Positions 1 through 6,125 of a DNA stretch of 14,758 bases are shown in pieces (within the stretch, counting starts at the first letter, position 1; the number at the start of each line of letters is the position of its first letter). The notes below the pieces were generated by a model that had not been told where the DNA came from, ran no database searches, and saw only the letters and a list, made by a program, of their open reading frames with translations. Position numbers and translations under genes: made by a program. The DNA is from Flavobacterium sp. (GTDB lineage: Bacteria; Bacteroidota; Bacteroidia; Flavobacteriales; Flavobacteriaceae), in NCBI GenBank assembly GCA_012032075.1, contig JAAURU010000033.1, positions 1-14,758 on the forward strand, read 5' to 3'.

Positions 1-78
1 AAAATAGTTCTTTTTTCTTTCAATTGAAAAAAAAGAGTTTGATTTTATAAATAACATTTAACGTGTTTTTTTATTCGA

Positions 79-95
79 TTGGCACATTATTTGTA
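79..95 (+). promoter_or_regulatory. Candidate sigma-54 (RpoN) promoter
   Basis: TTGGCAC at 79-85 and TTGTA at 91-95 put the GG (81-82) 12 bases ahead of the -12 dinucleotide (93-94), which is the spacing RpoN requires. The -24 element is a perfect match. The -12 element reads GT instead of the consensus GC. The predicted start near 106 would leave a leader of about 60 nt before the ATG at 168. No convincing TAnnTTTG housekeeping element was seen upstream of this gene. This is a motif match only. Confidence 0.4.
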
Positions 96-167
96 TTAAT
101 CGACTAAAAACCAATACTATGTAAGACAGCTTTACTCATTTTTTATTAACCATTAAATATTTAGATC

Positions 168-962
168 ATGAGTAAGCAAAAAGGCGTTATCAAGTTAGTT
201 GGTAACATTGGAGGTATGAGTTTTTATACTTCTAACGGTGAGTATTTGGCCAGAACCGCAGGAGGTCCGACCAAGGAACGTATTGCAACAGGTTCGAACT
301 TCGTAAGAACCCGAGAGAACAATGCCGAGTTTGGCGGAGCTGCTAAAGTAGGTAAGGCATTTAGAACTGCTCTAAGCAGTGTTATTCAGACTATGGGCGG
401 TAGCACTTTAACCGCTTCTCTAACTAAACTATTTAAGTCGATTAATGCACGAGCTTCAGGCGTAAGAGGACAACGACCTATTGCACTGAGTGCTAACAAA
501 ACACAGGCAAAAGGTTTGGAACTTAATGAGAAGATTAGTTTTACTTCGGTTTTCAATGCTCCTTATACGGTTACTTCAGATACTGACCGTGTGGAGATTA
601 CCTTTACTATTCCGTCATTCATTCCGATAAACTTTATCAATGCTCCCGCAGGTGCTACAGGTTTCCGTATTGCGGCTGCTGTGGGTTGGTTGTCGGATTA
701 TAGTTTTGATGAGAGTACGTTAAGCTATGAGCCTGATGCACCAGAGCAAAACAGTTTAGGGATTACTTCCTATAGTGCTATTCAACCTATCAATAACACC
801 GGCACAACCATAACCCTGACGGCTACCGCTCCTGGCGGATTGGTTCCTGATGCTGGCGTTAGTGTGATTGCGTGTTTGGGTATCGAGTTTTACCAAAGAG
901 TAGATACTGTTGATTATTTACTGGCTCAAGGTAATGCCATGCGAGTAGTAGAAGTTTTTTAA
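168..962 (+). CDS. Conserved Bacteroidota protein of unknown function
   Basis: The 264-residue protein opens with MSKQKGVIKLVGNIGGMSFY. It resembles a Bacteroidota family of small proteins that begin with a K-G-x-I-K-L-x-G-x-I-G-x-x-x-F-Y signature followed by a conserved R-T-R-E-N-x-x-E-F-G motif, here near residues 47-56. No function is known to me. There is no signal peptide or membrane segment. Residues 1-115 are rich in G, T, A and K. The C-terminal half (about 120-264) is rich in V, T, I and F and probably forms a beta-sandwich. The gene stands alone, with an ATG start, a candidate sigma-54 promoter about 75 bp upstream and a hairpin terminator 26 bp after the stop. It faces away from neighbouring genes, and nothing ties it to the recombinase module that begins about 940 bp later. 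The open frame and composition make it a confident gene, but its role is open. Confidence 0.85.
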   Translation: MSKQKGVIKLVGNIGGMSFYTSNGEYLARTAGGPTKERIATGSNFVRTRENNAEFGGAAKVGKAFRTALSSVIQTMGGSTLTASLTKLFKSINARASGVRGQRPIALSANKTQAKGLELNEKISFTSVFNAPYTVTSDTDRVEITFTIPSFIPINFINAPAGATGFRIAAAVGWLSDYSFDESTLSYEPDAPEQNSLGITSYSAIQPINNTGTTITLTATAPGGLVPDAGVSVIACLGIEFYQRVDTVDYLLAQGNAMRVVEVF

Positions 963-987
963 GTTTTAAAAGACTTTCTATAAAGTT

Positions 988-1017
988 AAAGCTTTCCGAG
1001 TTTGGAAGGCTTTTTTT
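988..1017 (+). terminator. Rho-independent terminator of the 168-962 gene
   Basis: AAGCTTTCC (989-997), loop GAGTTT and GGAAGGCTT (1004-1012) form a 9-bp stem with one T:G wobble. A run of seven T at 1011-1017 overlaps the end of the stem. It lies 26 bp after the stop codon. Confidence 0.8.
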
Positions 1018-1047
1018 ATGCTTACAAGTCTTTAAAATCATTATTTC

Positions 1048-1090
1048 AAGGATAAATTAACTATTTGATGTAGTTGGTTTATCCTTTTTT
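1048..1090 (+). terminator. Second hairpin with T-tail
   Basis: Bases 1048-1063 pair with 1071-1086 to give a 16-bp stem around a 7-base loop. The outer 9 bp (AAGGATAAA / TTTATCCTT) are perfect, two T:G wobbles follow, and the inner AACTA / TAGTT is perfect. A T-run to 1090 follows. It looks like a second intrinsic terminator only 30 bp beyond the first. No gene lies between them, so it may act as a backup, terminate - strand transcription arriving from the right, or end a short RNA. Confidence 0.55.
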
Positions 1091-1114
1091 ATCCCTCTGA
1101 TAAAGTCGGCTTTA

Positions 1115-1158
1115 GTGGGCTTATGGTGGGCTTATCCTCGGGACATCTACGGGACATC
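1115..1158. repeat. Two consecutive 11-bp-period direct repeats
   Basis: GTGGGCTTAT occurs at 1115-1124 and 1126-1135. CGGGACATC occurs at 1139-1147 and 1150-1158. Each pair repeats with an 11-bp step, about one helical turn, so both lie on one face of the DNA. A protein-binding array is possible, but no known site is recognised. Confidence 0.55.
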
Positions 1159-1287
1159 CTCGACTGAAGTATAAATTATTTTCTTCTTCAGATGAAAAAA
1201 AATCGTTTTGATTTATCCATTATCCAAAACAAGTACAAAACCAACTTCGGAGTTTTCCTGTTGTCGGCTGATTGGTTTAAATTGTTG

Positions 1288-1369
1288 GCTCGATTTTTTG
1301 GAAGATTGCCATTAATCCAATGTTGTTTTATAATCGGGTTTTCCTTAGCAATCTTCCAAAAAAATGAGC
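1288..1369. repeat. 22-bp inverted repeat, 38-bp spacer
   Basis: The left arm 1288-1309 and right arm 1348-1369 pair over 22 bp with two adjacent mismatches. Both arms end in GCTC/GAGC and contain GGAAGATTGC. The spacer is 1310-1347. The right arm carries seven consecutive A and the left arm six T. This pairing runs through the only sizeable + strand open frame here, which argues that the stretch is structural rather than coding. Confidence 0.65.
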
Positions 1370-1523
1370 ATAGCCTTGTGGCGATTGAACACACAATCTA
1401 CTTCCCTTTAGTGATGATTTGTGCAAAAAAACGAGCAAAGAAAGACGGCAACCACTGTAGCTGGCTTTTTTGTGAAGCTTTTTTTGTGCAAAGTCATTAC
1501 TAAAATAATTAACCAATCGTAGT

Positions 1524-1546
1524 GCGTCGGCAGTAGCGTCGGCAGT
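1524..1546 (+). repeat. Tandem GCGTCGGCAGT repeat
   Basis: GCGTCGGCAGT is present at 1524-1534 and again at 1536-1546, a 12-bp period. It is a close relative of the GCGTTGG boxes that start at 1555, differing by one T to C change in the core. Confidence 0.7.
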
Positions 1547-1567
1547 GGGTGGGTGCGTTGGAGAGCG

Positions 1568-1652
1568 GCTATTTTACATAATGAGCTTATAGTTTCAAGG
1601 CGAAGCGAACCCAAAGGGCTTGAACTATAATGGCTCATTATGTAAATATAGC
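1568..1652. repeat. Long bulged palindrome, attC-like fold
   Basis: The left arm (1568-1599) and right arm (1619-1652) pair over 31 positions. Unpaired bases are one on the right arm (1647), two on the right arm (1631-1632) and one T on the left arm (about 1593-1595). The conserved core is TACATAATGAGC (1575-1586) against GCTCATTATGTA (1634-1645). The 19-base loop 1600-1618 contains CCCAAAGGG, which can form a minor inner hairpin. A perfectly placed set of extrahelical bases on a long stem is the hallmark of sites recognised as folded single strands by integron-type tyrosine recombinases. It sits about 250 bp beyond the stop of the first recombinase. The fold is seen; the function is inferred. 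Confidence 0.7.
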
Positions 1653-1705
1653 TTGGGGTGGCTTTAGCGTTGGGTCAAGGCTCTTGTTTTTTGTGCGTTG
1701 GGTGA

Positions 1706-1788
1706 GCAGCTCTATACTAACAGTTTGTTTGTTTCTTAAATTACAATGGTATTACTCAATAAAAACCATTTGTTTAGTATAGTGCTGT
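1706..1788. repeat. Second long imperfect palindrome
   Basis: The outer arms 1706-1720 and 1774-1788 share CTATACTAA/TTAGTATAG (9 bp), then one mismatch and GCAGC/GCTGT with a wobble. An inner hairpin AATGGT (1745-1750) / ACCATT (1765-1770) is nested inside, off centre. Like the palindrome at 1568-1652 it lies between two GCGTTGG boxes (1695 and 1835), but its sequence is different. Confidence 0.55.
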
Positions 1789-1801
1789 ACTTGGGGAAAA
1801 A

Positions 1802-1833
1802 CAAGTGCCTTGTGTGGTGGGAGAAGCCACTTG
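1802..1833. repeat. Small hairpin CAAGTG/CACTTG
   Basis: CAAGTG (1802-1807) pairs with CACTTG (1828-1833). An alternative inner pairing of GTGG with CCAC is also possible. It sits between the second palindrome and the fourth GCGTTGG box. Confidence 0.35.
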
Positions 1834-1904
1834 AGCGTTGGGGTGCGTTGGCTGGGTGGGTGCAAATACGTCAGCGAAGCGTTCCTATTTCTTTTTTGGG
1901 ATTT

Positions 1905-2771
1905 TTATTTGATTGGGTGCAGTTTATCAATAGCCGTCTTTAAAGCATTTAATCCTGTTTGGCGGTATTTTTCTGTAGTGTCTGGGTGTTTGTGTCCTGC
2001 AAAGTGTTGTACTACTCGTAAATCGTTGTTTTTGGTTAGTAAGTTGGCTAATACACTTTGTCTGATAGTGGTTGCTGTGAGCTTCTTTTTGTACTGTTTT
2101 TGATACGTTGTAATTAAGTAATCTACATCTTCGGTTCTGATAGGTGTTCCTAGTTTTCCCAATAGTAATTTATTGTTGTCGTTTCTCCACGTTTTTAGCT
2201 TGGTTCTGTCGTGGTTGATGTATTCATATAGCAATAGTATTTGTTCTGCTTTTAAAGGTAAATTTCTGTTATTGGTTAGTGCTGTTCCTGTTACTTGTAT
2301 GGTGGCTTTCTCTAAATCTATATCGCTTAATTTTAAGTTTTCTATTTCGCCTATTCGTAAACCTTGATGGACTAATAAACTCATTATAATTTTGTTTCTC
2401 TTGGCCAAAAATGGATAACGCTCTTTTCTAGGATTTAAAAGGCTTTGTAGTTCTTTTTCGGTAAATAAATCTTGTAACTGGATTGGGTTTTCGGTTTTAT
2501 CTCGTAATCGTATGGCTCTGGCTGGATTGTCTTTTCGTTTGCCTATTTCTATTAAATAATCATAATATCGTTTGATGCAACCTAGTGTAGCTTTTATAGT
2601 GGATGGTTGGTAATTATTGCGTAACAATTCAATATACTGCATTACTTTTTGATAATCATATTTGTCTGCATTTCTATTGGCTTTTTTGTATTTTTCAATA
2701 CTGTATAAATAACTTTCTACGGAACTTTCTCTTAAACTTTGTCGTAAAAATTGTTCTAAACTAATACTCAT
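1905..2771 (-). CDS. Tyrosine recombinase with altered active site
   Basis: This 288-residue protein has the XerC/XerD-like two-domain layout: an N-terminal SAM-like core-binding domain (about 5-85) and a C-terminal catalytic domain (about 100-280). Visible catalytic residues are Arg139 (in GLRIGEI), Arg237 (in TTIRQS), His260 (in GHKHPDTTEKY) and the nucleophile Tyr269. The HxxR histidine is replaced by Thr234. The beta-hairpin lysine is not evident, because the usual GKGxKxR segment reads TGTALTNNRN. The fold and the nucleophile are kept, so it may cleave weakly or act as a partner of the second recombinase. It is 48 bp downstream of that gene and probably co-transcribed with it. The palindrome array begins just beyond its stop. 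The tyrosine-recombinase call is firm; its substrate is unknown. Confidence 0.9.
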   Translation of the reverse strand: MSISLEQFLRQSLRESSVESYLYSIEKYKKANRNADKYDYQKVMQYIELLRNNYQPSTIKATLGCIKRYYDYLIEIGKRKDNPARAIRLRDKTENPIQLQDLFTEKELQSLLNPRKERYPFLAKRNKIIMSLLVHQGLRIGEIENLKLSDIDLEKATIQVTGTALTNNRNLPLKAEQILLLYEYINHDRTKLKTWRNDNNKLLLGKLGTPIRTEDVDYLITTYQKQYKKKLTATTIRQSVLANLLTKNNDLRVVQHFAGHKHPDTTEKYRQTGLNALKTAIDKLHPIK

Positions 2772-2819
2772 CTTTTTATATTTTTTTTTAATTGTATTCG
2801 TGAACCACTTCGTTAGGTT

Positions 2820-3680
2820 TCATTGTAATTTGGTTTTTAAAAAATTAATTCGGGTGTAAACCTGTGTTGTGCCAAGCTGTGTATGTCCTAAAAAATCTCT
2901 GACCATTTCAATACTCATTTCATTTTCTAATAGATGTGTTGCGATGCTATGCCGTAAACTATGTAAACAATAATTTTGATGATCTATTTTTTTTGTTCGT
3001 TTGAGTATTCTTTTAAAAGTGATATAGATTGTATTTCCTGTTATTGGGTTTCCTAATTCGTTGATTAAGAAGTTTTGTAGTTTCTCTTTTCGGTAGATTT
3101 CTATTTGATTATTATAATTTTTTAAGTCTTTTACAATGCTTTCAGTAAGTGGTATTACTCTACGTTTTTTGCCTTTTCCTTTTCTTATAAAGAGTAGTTT
3201 TTGTTCAAAATTAATGTCTTTTACATCCAATAATATTACTTCAGTTCTTCGTAATCCACAACCGTAACACAGATTTAAAATAGTAGTTTCCAGTAAATTA
3301 TCACAGTTTTGATACAGGGTTTTAATTTCTTCTTGAGTAAATATTATTCGTTCTTTTTTGGCAGGTTGTTTTATTCGTAGGTTGTATGGATTTTGTTTAA
3401 TTGTCCCGGTTCTTTCTAAATAATCAAAATATAATTTAATAGCTAATAGTTGGCTGTAGATGTGGCTTTCGCTTAATGGTGCTTTTCGTCTTTGACTGGT
3501 TTTGGTTTGTAGATAGTTGTAATAGTTTTTAATATGGTTATCGTTTATTTTTTGTGGATTTTCTTTGGCATAGTTCAGCAAGCTTTGTGCATATTTCGGA
3601 TAATTATCTACTGCATTTTTGCTATACCCCAAGCCCTGTAATTCTTTTCTATAATTAAATACACTGTCGTCTATTATCAT
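2820..3680 (-). CDS. Tyrosine recombinase, XerC/XerD-like, complete active site
   Basis: This 286-residue site-specific recombinase has a core-binding domain at about 5-95 and a catalytic domain at about 110-280. All expected catalytic residues are present: Arg144 (GLRRTEV), the GKGKK loop lysine near 169, His240 and Arg243 (HSLRHSIATHLL), His266 (LGHTQLGTTQVY) and Tyr275. Its length matches small Xer-type enzymes, and it lacks the extra N-terminal arm-binding domain of large phage integrases. It lies between the primase gene and the altered recombinase, all on the - strand. No TAnnTTTG promoter is visible in the 115-bp gap upstream, so read-through from the primase promoter is likely. The two recombinases differ clearly, so this is a heteromeric-style pair rather than a recent duplication. 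Confidence 0.93.
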   Translation of the reverse strand: MIIDDSVFNYRKELQGLGYSKNAVDNYPKYAQSLLNYAKENPQKINDNHIKNYYNYLQTKTSQRRKAPLSESHIYSQLLAIKLYFDYLERTGTIKQNPYNLRIKQPAKKERIIFTQEEIKTLYQNCDNLLETTILNLCYGCGLRRTEVILLDVKDINFEQKLLFIRKGKGKKRRVIPLTESIVKDLKNYNNQIEIYRKEKLQNFLINELGNPITGNTIYITFKRILKRTKKIDHQNYCLHSLRHSIATHLLENEMSIEMVRDFLGHTQLGTTQVYTRINFLKTKLQ

Positions 3681-3737
3681 CTATTATGTTTTTGAGGTTG
3701 TACTTTTTATTTTGACCGAACGCTAGAAGAAAGTTTG

Positions 3738-3765
3738 CAGTAATCAGTTGACAGTTAGCAGTTTT
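3738..3765 (+). repeat. Heptamer tandem repeat CAGTNNN x4
   Basis: Four consecutive 7-base units begin with CAGT: CAGTAAT, CAGTTGA, CAGTTAG and CAGTTTT. They lie in the gap between the primase stop and the recombinase start. The same heptamer family recurs inside the primase gene at 4936-4963. Confidence 0.6.
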
Positions 3766-3773
3766 TTAAATTT

Positions 3774-3816
3774 TTAGTGTTCGTTTTGTGTTCGGTTAGC
3801 GTTCGTTGGTGTTCGG
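3774..3816 (-). repeat. Tandem duplication at the 3' end of the primase gene
   Basis: Bases 3774-3795 and 3796-3816 are near-identical 22/21-bp copies built on GTTCG (read on +), differing by one substitution and a small change near the middle. The right copy contains the primase stop codon and its last residues (NTNER). The left copy is non-coding. A third, inverted CGAACGCTA lies at 3717-3725, matching TAGCGTTCG at 3797-3805, so the gap could fold into a long-range hairpin. Confidence 0.55.
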
Positions 3817-6111
3817 TTTCAGTTGTTGTATTTGCTTTATAAAATGGTCTTTTAGTTTCTTTCTAACGCTTTGTATATCGTCAAAGTGGAAGATTTTATA
3901 TTTATAGCCTTTGTTGCCGTGTCCGTATTGTTTTATGTATTCTAATTGTACCAATTGATTGATGTAGTATTGTAATTGTGTTTTCTTAAATCCTGTGGCT
4001 TCCATTGCTTCAAAACGTGTAAAATCATCGGTTTTAAACTTCTTTTTTAGCTTTTCAAAAAACTGTCGTAAACTGCCGTCTAACTCGTCAATTTTCAATA
4101 TGATACTTTCAAAAAGTATTTCTACCGCGTTTTCGATGTCGATAATTTCGGTTACTATTCTGTTGTTTTGGGTTCTTCTTTGGTATTGGTTTATAATGGT
4201 AATTTGTTTTATAATGCTTTGGAACATTTCGTTTAATCTTCGTTTTTTGTGTACGTTTTCAGGTAATTGTATTTGTGTGGCATACGGATTTTGTACTTCT
4301 TCTACCTTTAAAGCTCTGATTATTTTTTGTAATAGTTCTTTGGCTTTCTCTTGGTCTTTTTCGTTTATTTCTCCTGCTATACGCTTGTTTTGATAATTAA
4401 TTATTTTATCGGTTTGGTCCTGGCTTTCATCTACCGCTAATAAAAAACTTCTACTCATATTGTCTTCGTAAATCTCGCCTTTGGTTGTGGCTGATAAACT
4501 GCTAAAAACTCCTTTTACTTCTTTTTTGGTACTCTTGATATTTCCTTTTTTGTCTTTGATGGATACGCTGCTGCTTAACCTTTGATTACTGATTAATTCC
4601 CGCATTGCAAACATTGCTTCTTCTTTTAATCCGTCTAAATCTTCAATAACCAATAGTTTATTTACTAATTCATATTCGCCCCAATTATACAAACTACTTT
4701 CTGTAATTCTTGTAAATCGAAGTACGTCTTCTTGTGGTATGATATCGGCTATTTTACTGATTAGGTGTGTTTTTCCACTTCCTGAACTTCCTTGTACTAT
4801 GGCGTGTAATGGGCTTTTGGTTTTGTAGCTTGATGCGATGATAAATAGTAATAGTCTGCTGTTTGCTTCGCCAACTATTCCGCTTTGTTCTATGAGTTTG
4901 TTAAGTTCTTGTAGTAGATTATCTTGTTGTAGAAAGGTTATCGGTTGTCCGTTGTCAGTTATCTGTTTTTTTGGTTCTGGAGTAATTTTTTGTACTTCCT
5001 GTTTTGGTTCAACTGTAACTTTTTCTTCAATTGAAAATAAAAATACTATCTCCTTTCTTTGCTCGATTAGATGGATTAAAATTTCTCTTTCGTGTCCAAT
5101 GATTAAACTGTTTATGTCTTCGTCTTTGGGTGTTTCTACTTGGCTTATTTTGGCTTTTGGGTGTAACTCTCGCAAGATTTCGGCATATTTGGTAACGGCT
5201 TCGTTTCCTGCTTTATCTCCATCAAAAAAGAAAATGATTTCTTCTAACTGTTTTAAAGGTTTTAAAGCATTTAGGATTTCTTCGTTTAGTCCATTAGTTC
5301 CGTAGCAGGTTAATAGTGTGTAATTCTCTCTTATCTCGTCTATTTGTAATAAACTAGCCGTGTCAATGATAGCTTCAGTAAGTACTAATTTCTTTGTGTC
5401 CGGGTTTGGATAATTTGGATAAAGTCCTTGTCGGTTCTTCAGATAAAAATGTTTTGAGTTTTCGTTATTAATTGTAGATCTAAAATAAAAGCTAACGATT
5501 TGGTTTTCTTTGTTTTTAAGTGGGAACAAGATTGATTTATTTCCAAAAGGTTTATACGCTTGTCCGCCTGTTCTTGAGTTAGTTCCTGCCGTTGTCAGTA
5601 GCCCACATTGTAAAGCATCATTAATTAACTTTTCGTCTTTTCTTGCTCCGTGATGGAACTGACCACTATTAAAACCAACTTCTAATTTATCAAAGTCTAA
5701 ATTTCTACTACTGCAATATTCTTTGGCTGGTGGACTGCTTAACAATCCTTTTCTAAAACTTAAAAACATCTTTTCAAGAAAAAGTATTCTTTCCTGTTCG
5801 TTTACTGGATTTGGTGTTTGTATGGTTGTAGTTGCTTTTTGAACTGGTTGGATTGTTTCTATCATTGCCGTACATTTTTTTAATGCTTCGTGTTTGGTTA
5901 GCTTTTCATAATCTTGAACAAATTGGATTACATCGCCTTTTTTATCGCAAGCGTGGCATTTGTATTTATTTTGACTAAAACTTACTTGTAAACTTGCTGT
6001 GCTATCATCGTGGAACAGACAACGGAGCATATTGTTTTTGTCTGCTTTTAAATTGTAGTGGTGTAAGATGCTTTCTAATGATAAATTTTGCTTGATGTCT
6101 TGTATTTCCAT
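3796..6111 (-). CDS. CHC2/TOPRIM primase fused to P-loop ATPase (helicase-like)
   Basis: This 771-residue replication protein has four parts. (1) A DnaG-type CHC2 zinc finger, residues about 10-80, with ligands Cys31, His34, Cys52 and Cys55. (2) A TOPRIM domain, about 240-350, with the acidic Glu246 and the Asp297-Gly-Asp299 pair in FFFDGDKAG. (3) A P-loop ATPase, about 400-570, with Walker A GSSGSGKTH (441-449) and Walker B LLVIEDLD (487-493). (4) A C-terminal winged-helix-like segment, about 690-740. Primase and helicase in one chain is typical of plasmid and mobile-element replication proteins, so it probably primes or opens an element-borne origin. A flexible linker (about 355-395) joins the halves and contains a heptamer DNA repeat. 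The ATG at 6111 follows a well-matched promoter. It is divergent from the XRE gene and upstream of both recombinases. The exact helicase subfamily is unclear. Confidence 0.88.
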   Translation of the reverse strand: MEIQDIKQNLSLESILHHYNLKADKNNMLRCLFHDDSTASLQVSFSQNKYKCHACDKKGDVIQFVQDYEKLTKHEALKKCTAMIETIQPVQKATTTIQTPNPVNEQERILFLEKMFLSFRKGLLSSPPAKEYCSSRNLDFDKLEVGFNSGQFHHGARKDEKLINDALQCGLLTTAGTNSRTGGQAYKPFGNKSILFPLKNKENQIVSFYFRSTINNENSKHFYLKNRQGLYPNYPNPDTKKLVLTEAIIDTASLLQIDEIRENYTLLTCYGTNGLNEEILNALKPLKQLEEIIFFFDGDKAGNEAVTKYAEILRELHPKAKISQVETPKDEDINSLIIGHEREILIHLIEQRKEIVFLFSIEEKVTVEPKQEVQKITPEPKKQITDNGQPITFLQQDNLLQELNKLIEQSGIVGEANSRLLLFIIASSYKTKSPLHAIVQGSSGSGKTHLISKIADIIPQEDVLRFTRITESSLYNWGEYELVNKLLVIEDLDGLKEEAMFAMRELISNQRLSSSVSIKDKKGNIKSTKKEVKGVFSSLSATTKGEIYEDNMSRSFLLAVDESQDQTDKIINYQNKRIAGEINEKDQEKAKELLQKIIRALKVEEVQNPYATQIQLPENVHKKRRLNEMFQSIIKQITIINQYQRRTQNNRIVTEIIDIENAVEILFESIILKIDELDGSLRQFFEKLKKKFKTDDFTRFEAMEATGFKKTQLQYYINQLVQLEYIKQYGHGNKGYKYKIFHFDDIQSVRKKLKDHFIKQIQQLKPNTNER
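4936..4963 (+). repeat. Heptamer repeat inside the primase reading frame
   Basis: Four 7-base units are read on +: GGTTATC, GGTTGTC, CGTTGTC and AGTTATC. They belong to the same (C)AGTTAT-type family as the intergenic copy at 3738-3765. They encode the linker around residues 382-393 (ITDNGQPIT) between the TOPRIM and ATPase parts, without breaking the frame. Confidence 0.55.
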
Positions 6112-6125
6112 TGTTTACAATCTTG

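Larger units (their letters stand above)
1555..1851 (+). repeat. Five GCGTTGG boxes in direct orientation
   Basis: GCGTTGG occurs at 1555-1561, 1667-1673, 1695-1701, 1835-1841 and 1845-1851, all on the + strand. The copies at 1667 and 1695 extend to GCGTTGGGT, which contains GTTGGGT, a match to the GTTRRRY core used by integron recombination sites. The boxes flank the palindromes 1568-1652 and 1706-1788. No RYYYAAC partner in inverted orientation was found, so this is not a canonical attC. Confidence 0.6.
1536..1863 (+). repeat. Direct repeats bracketing both long palindromes
   Basis: The stretch 1536-1556 and the stretch 1845-1863 are related direct repeats. Each starts with GCGT(C/T)GGC and ends with the identical 11-mer TGGGTGGGTGC (1546-1556 and 1853-1863). 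A 2-base gap separates the alignments. They enclose both long palindromes and could mark the ends of one cassette-like unit of about 300 bp. Confidence 0.5.
1091..1904. other. Non-coding repeat- and palindrome-rich region
   Basis: I found no credible gene here. Short open frames exist on both strands (for example 1192-1503 on + and 1408-1638 on -), but they have no recognisable family and run through inverted repeats. The right half (about 1500-1870) is strongly G/T-biased on the + strand, unlike the flanking AT-rich DNA. The region holds two direct-repeat clusters, a 22-bp inverted repeat pair, two long imperfect palindromes, a small hairpin and five GCGTTGG boxes, each listed separately. 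It ends at the stop codon of the downstream tyrosine recombinase. Confidence 0.6.

Noticed and set aside
1..37. AT-rich palindrome centred on CAATTG (18-29)
   Set aside because: TTTCAATTGAAA is perfect, but the flanks are simple A and T runs. It could be the terminator of a gene to the left, which cannot be judged from this window.
1192..1503. 103-codon + strand open frame, possible small gene
   Set aside because: No recognisable family, an implausible mix of F, C and K clusters, and it runs through a 22-bp inverted repeat. Overlapping - strand frames of similar length are equally unconvincing.
1501..1870. CRISPR array
   Set aside because: The repeats are short (7-11 bp), irregularly spaced and separated by palindromes. 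There are no uniform repeat/spacer lengths and no cas genes.
1746..2103. Two + strand open frames overlapping the recombinase end
   Set aside because: Low-complexity W/L/F-rich translations. The 1810-2103 frame is largely antisense to the well-supported recombinase gene, and both overlap the palindrome region or that gene's 3' end.
3995..5305. + strand frames of 132 and 155 codons
   Set aside because: Antisense to the primase-helicase gene, rich in S, F, L and C as expected for a complementary strand, with no domain signals.
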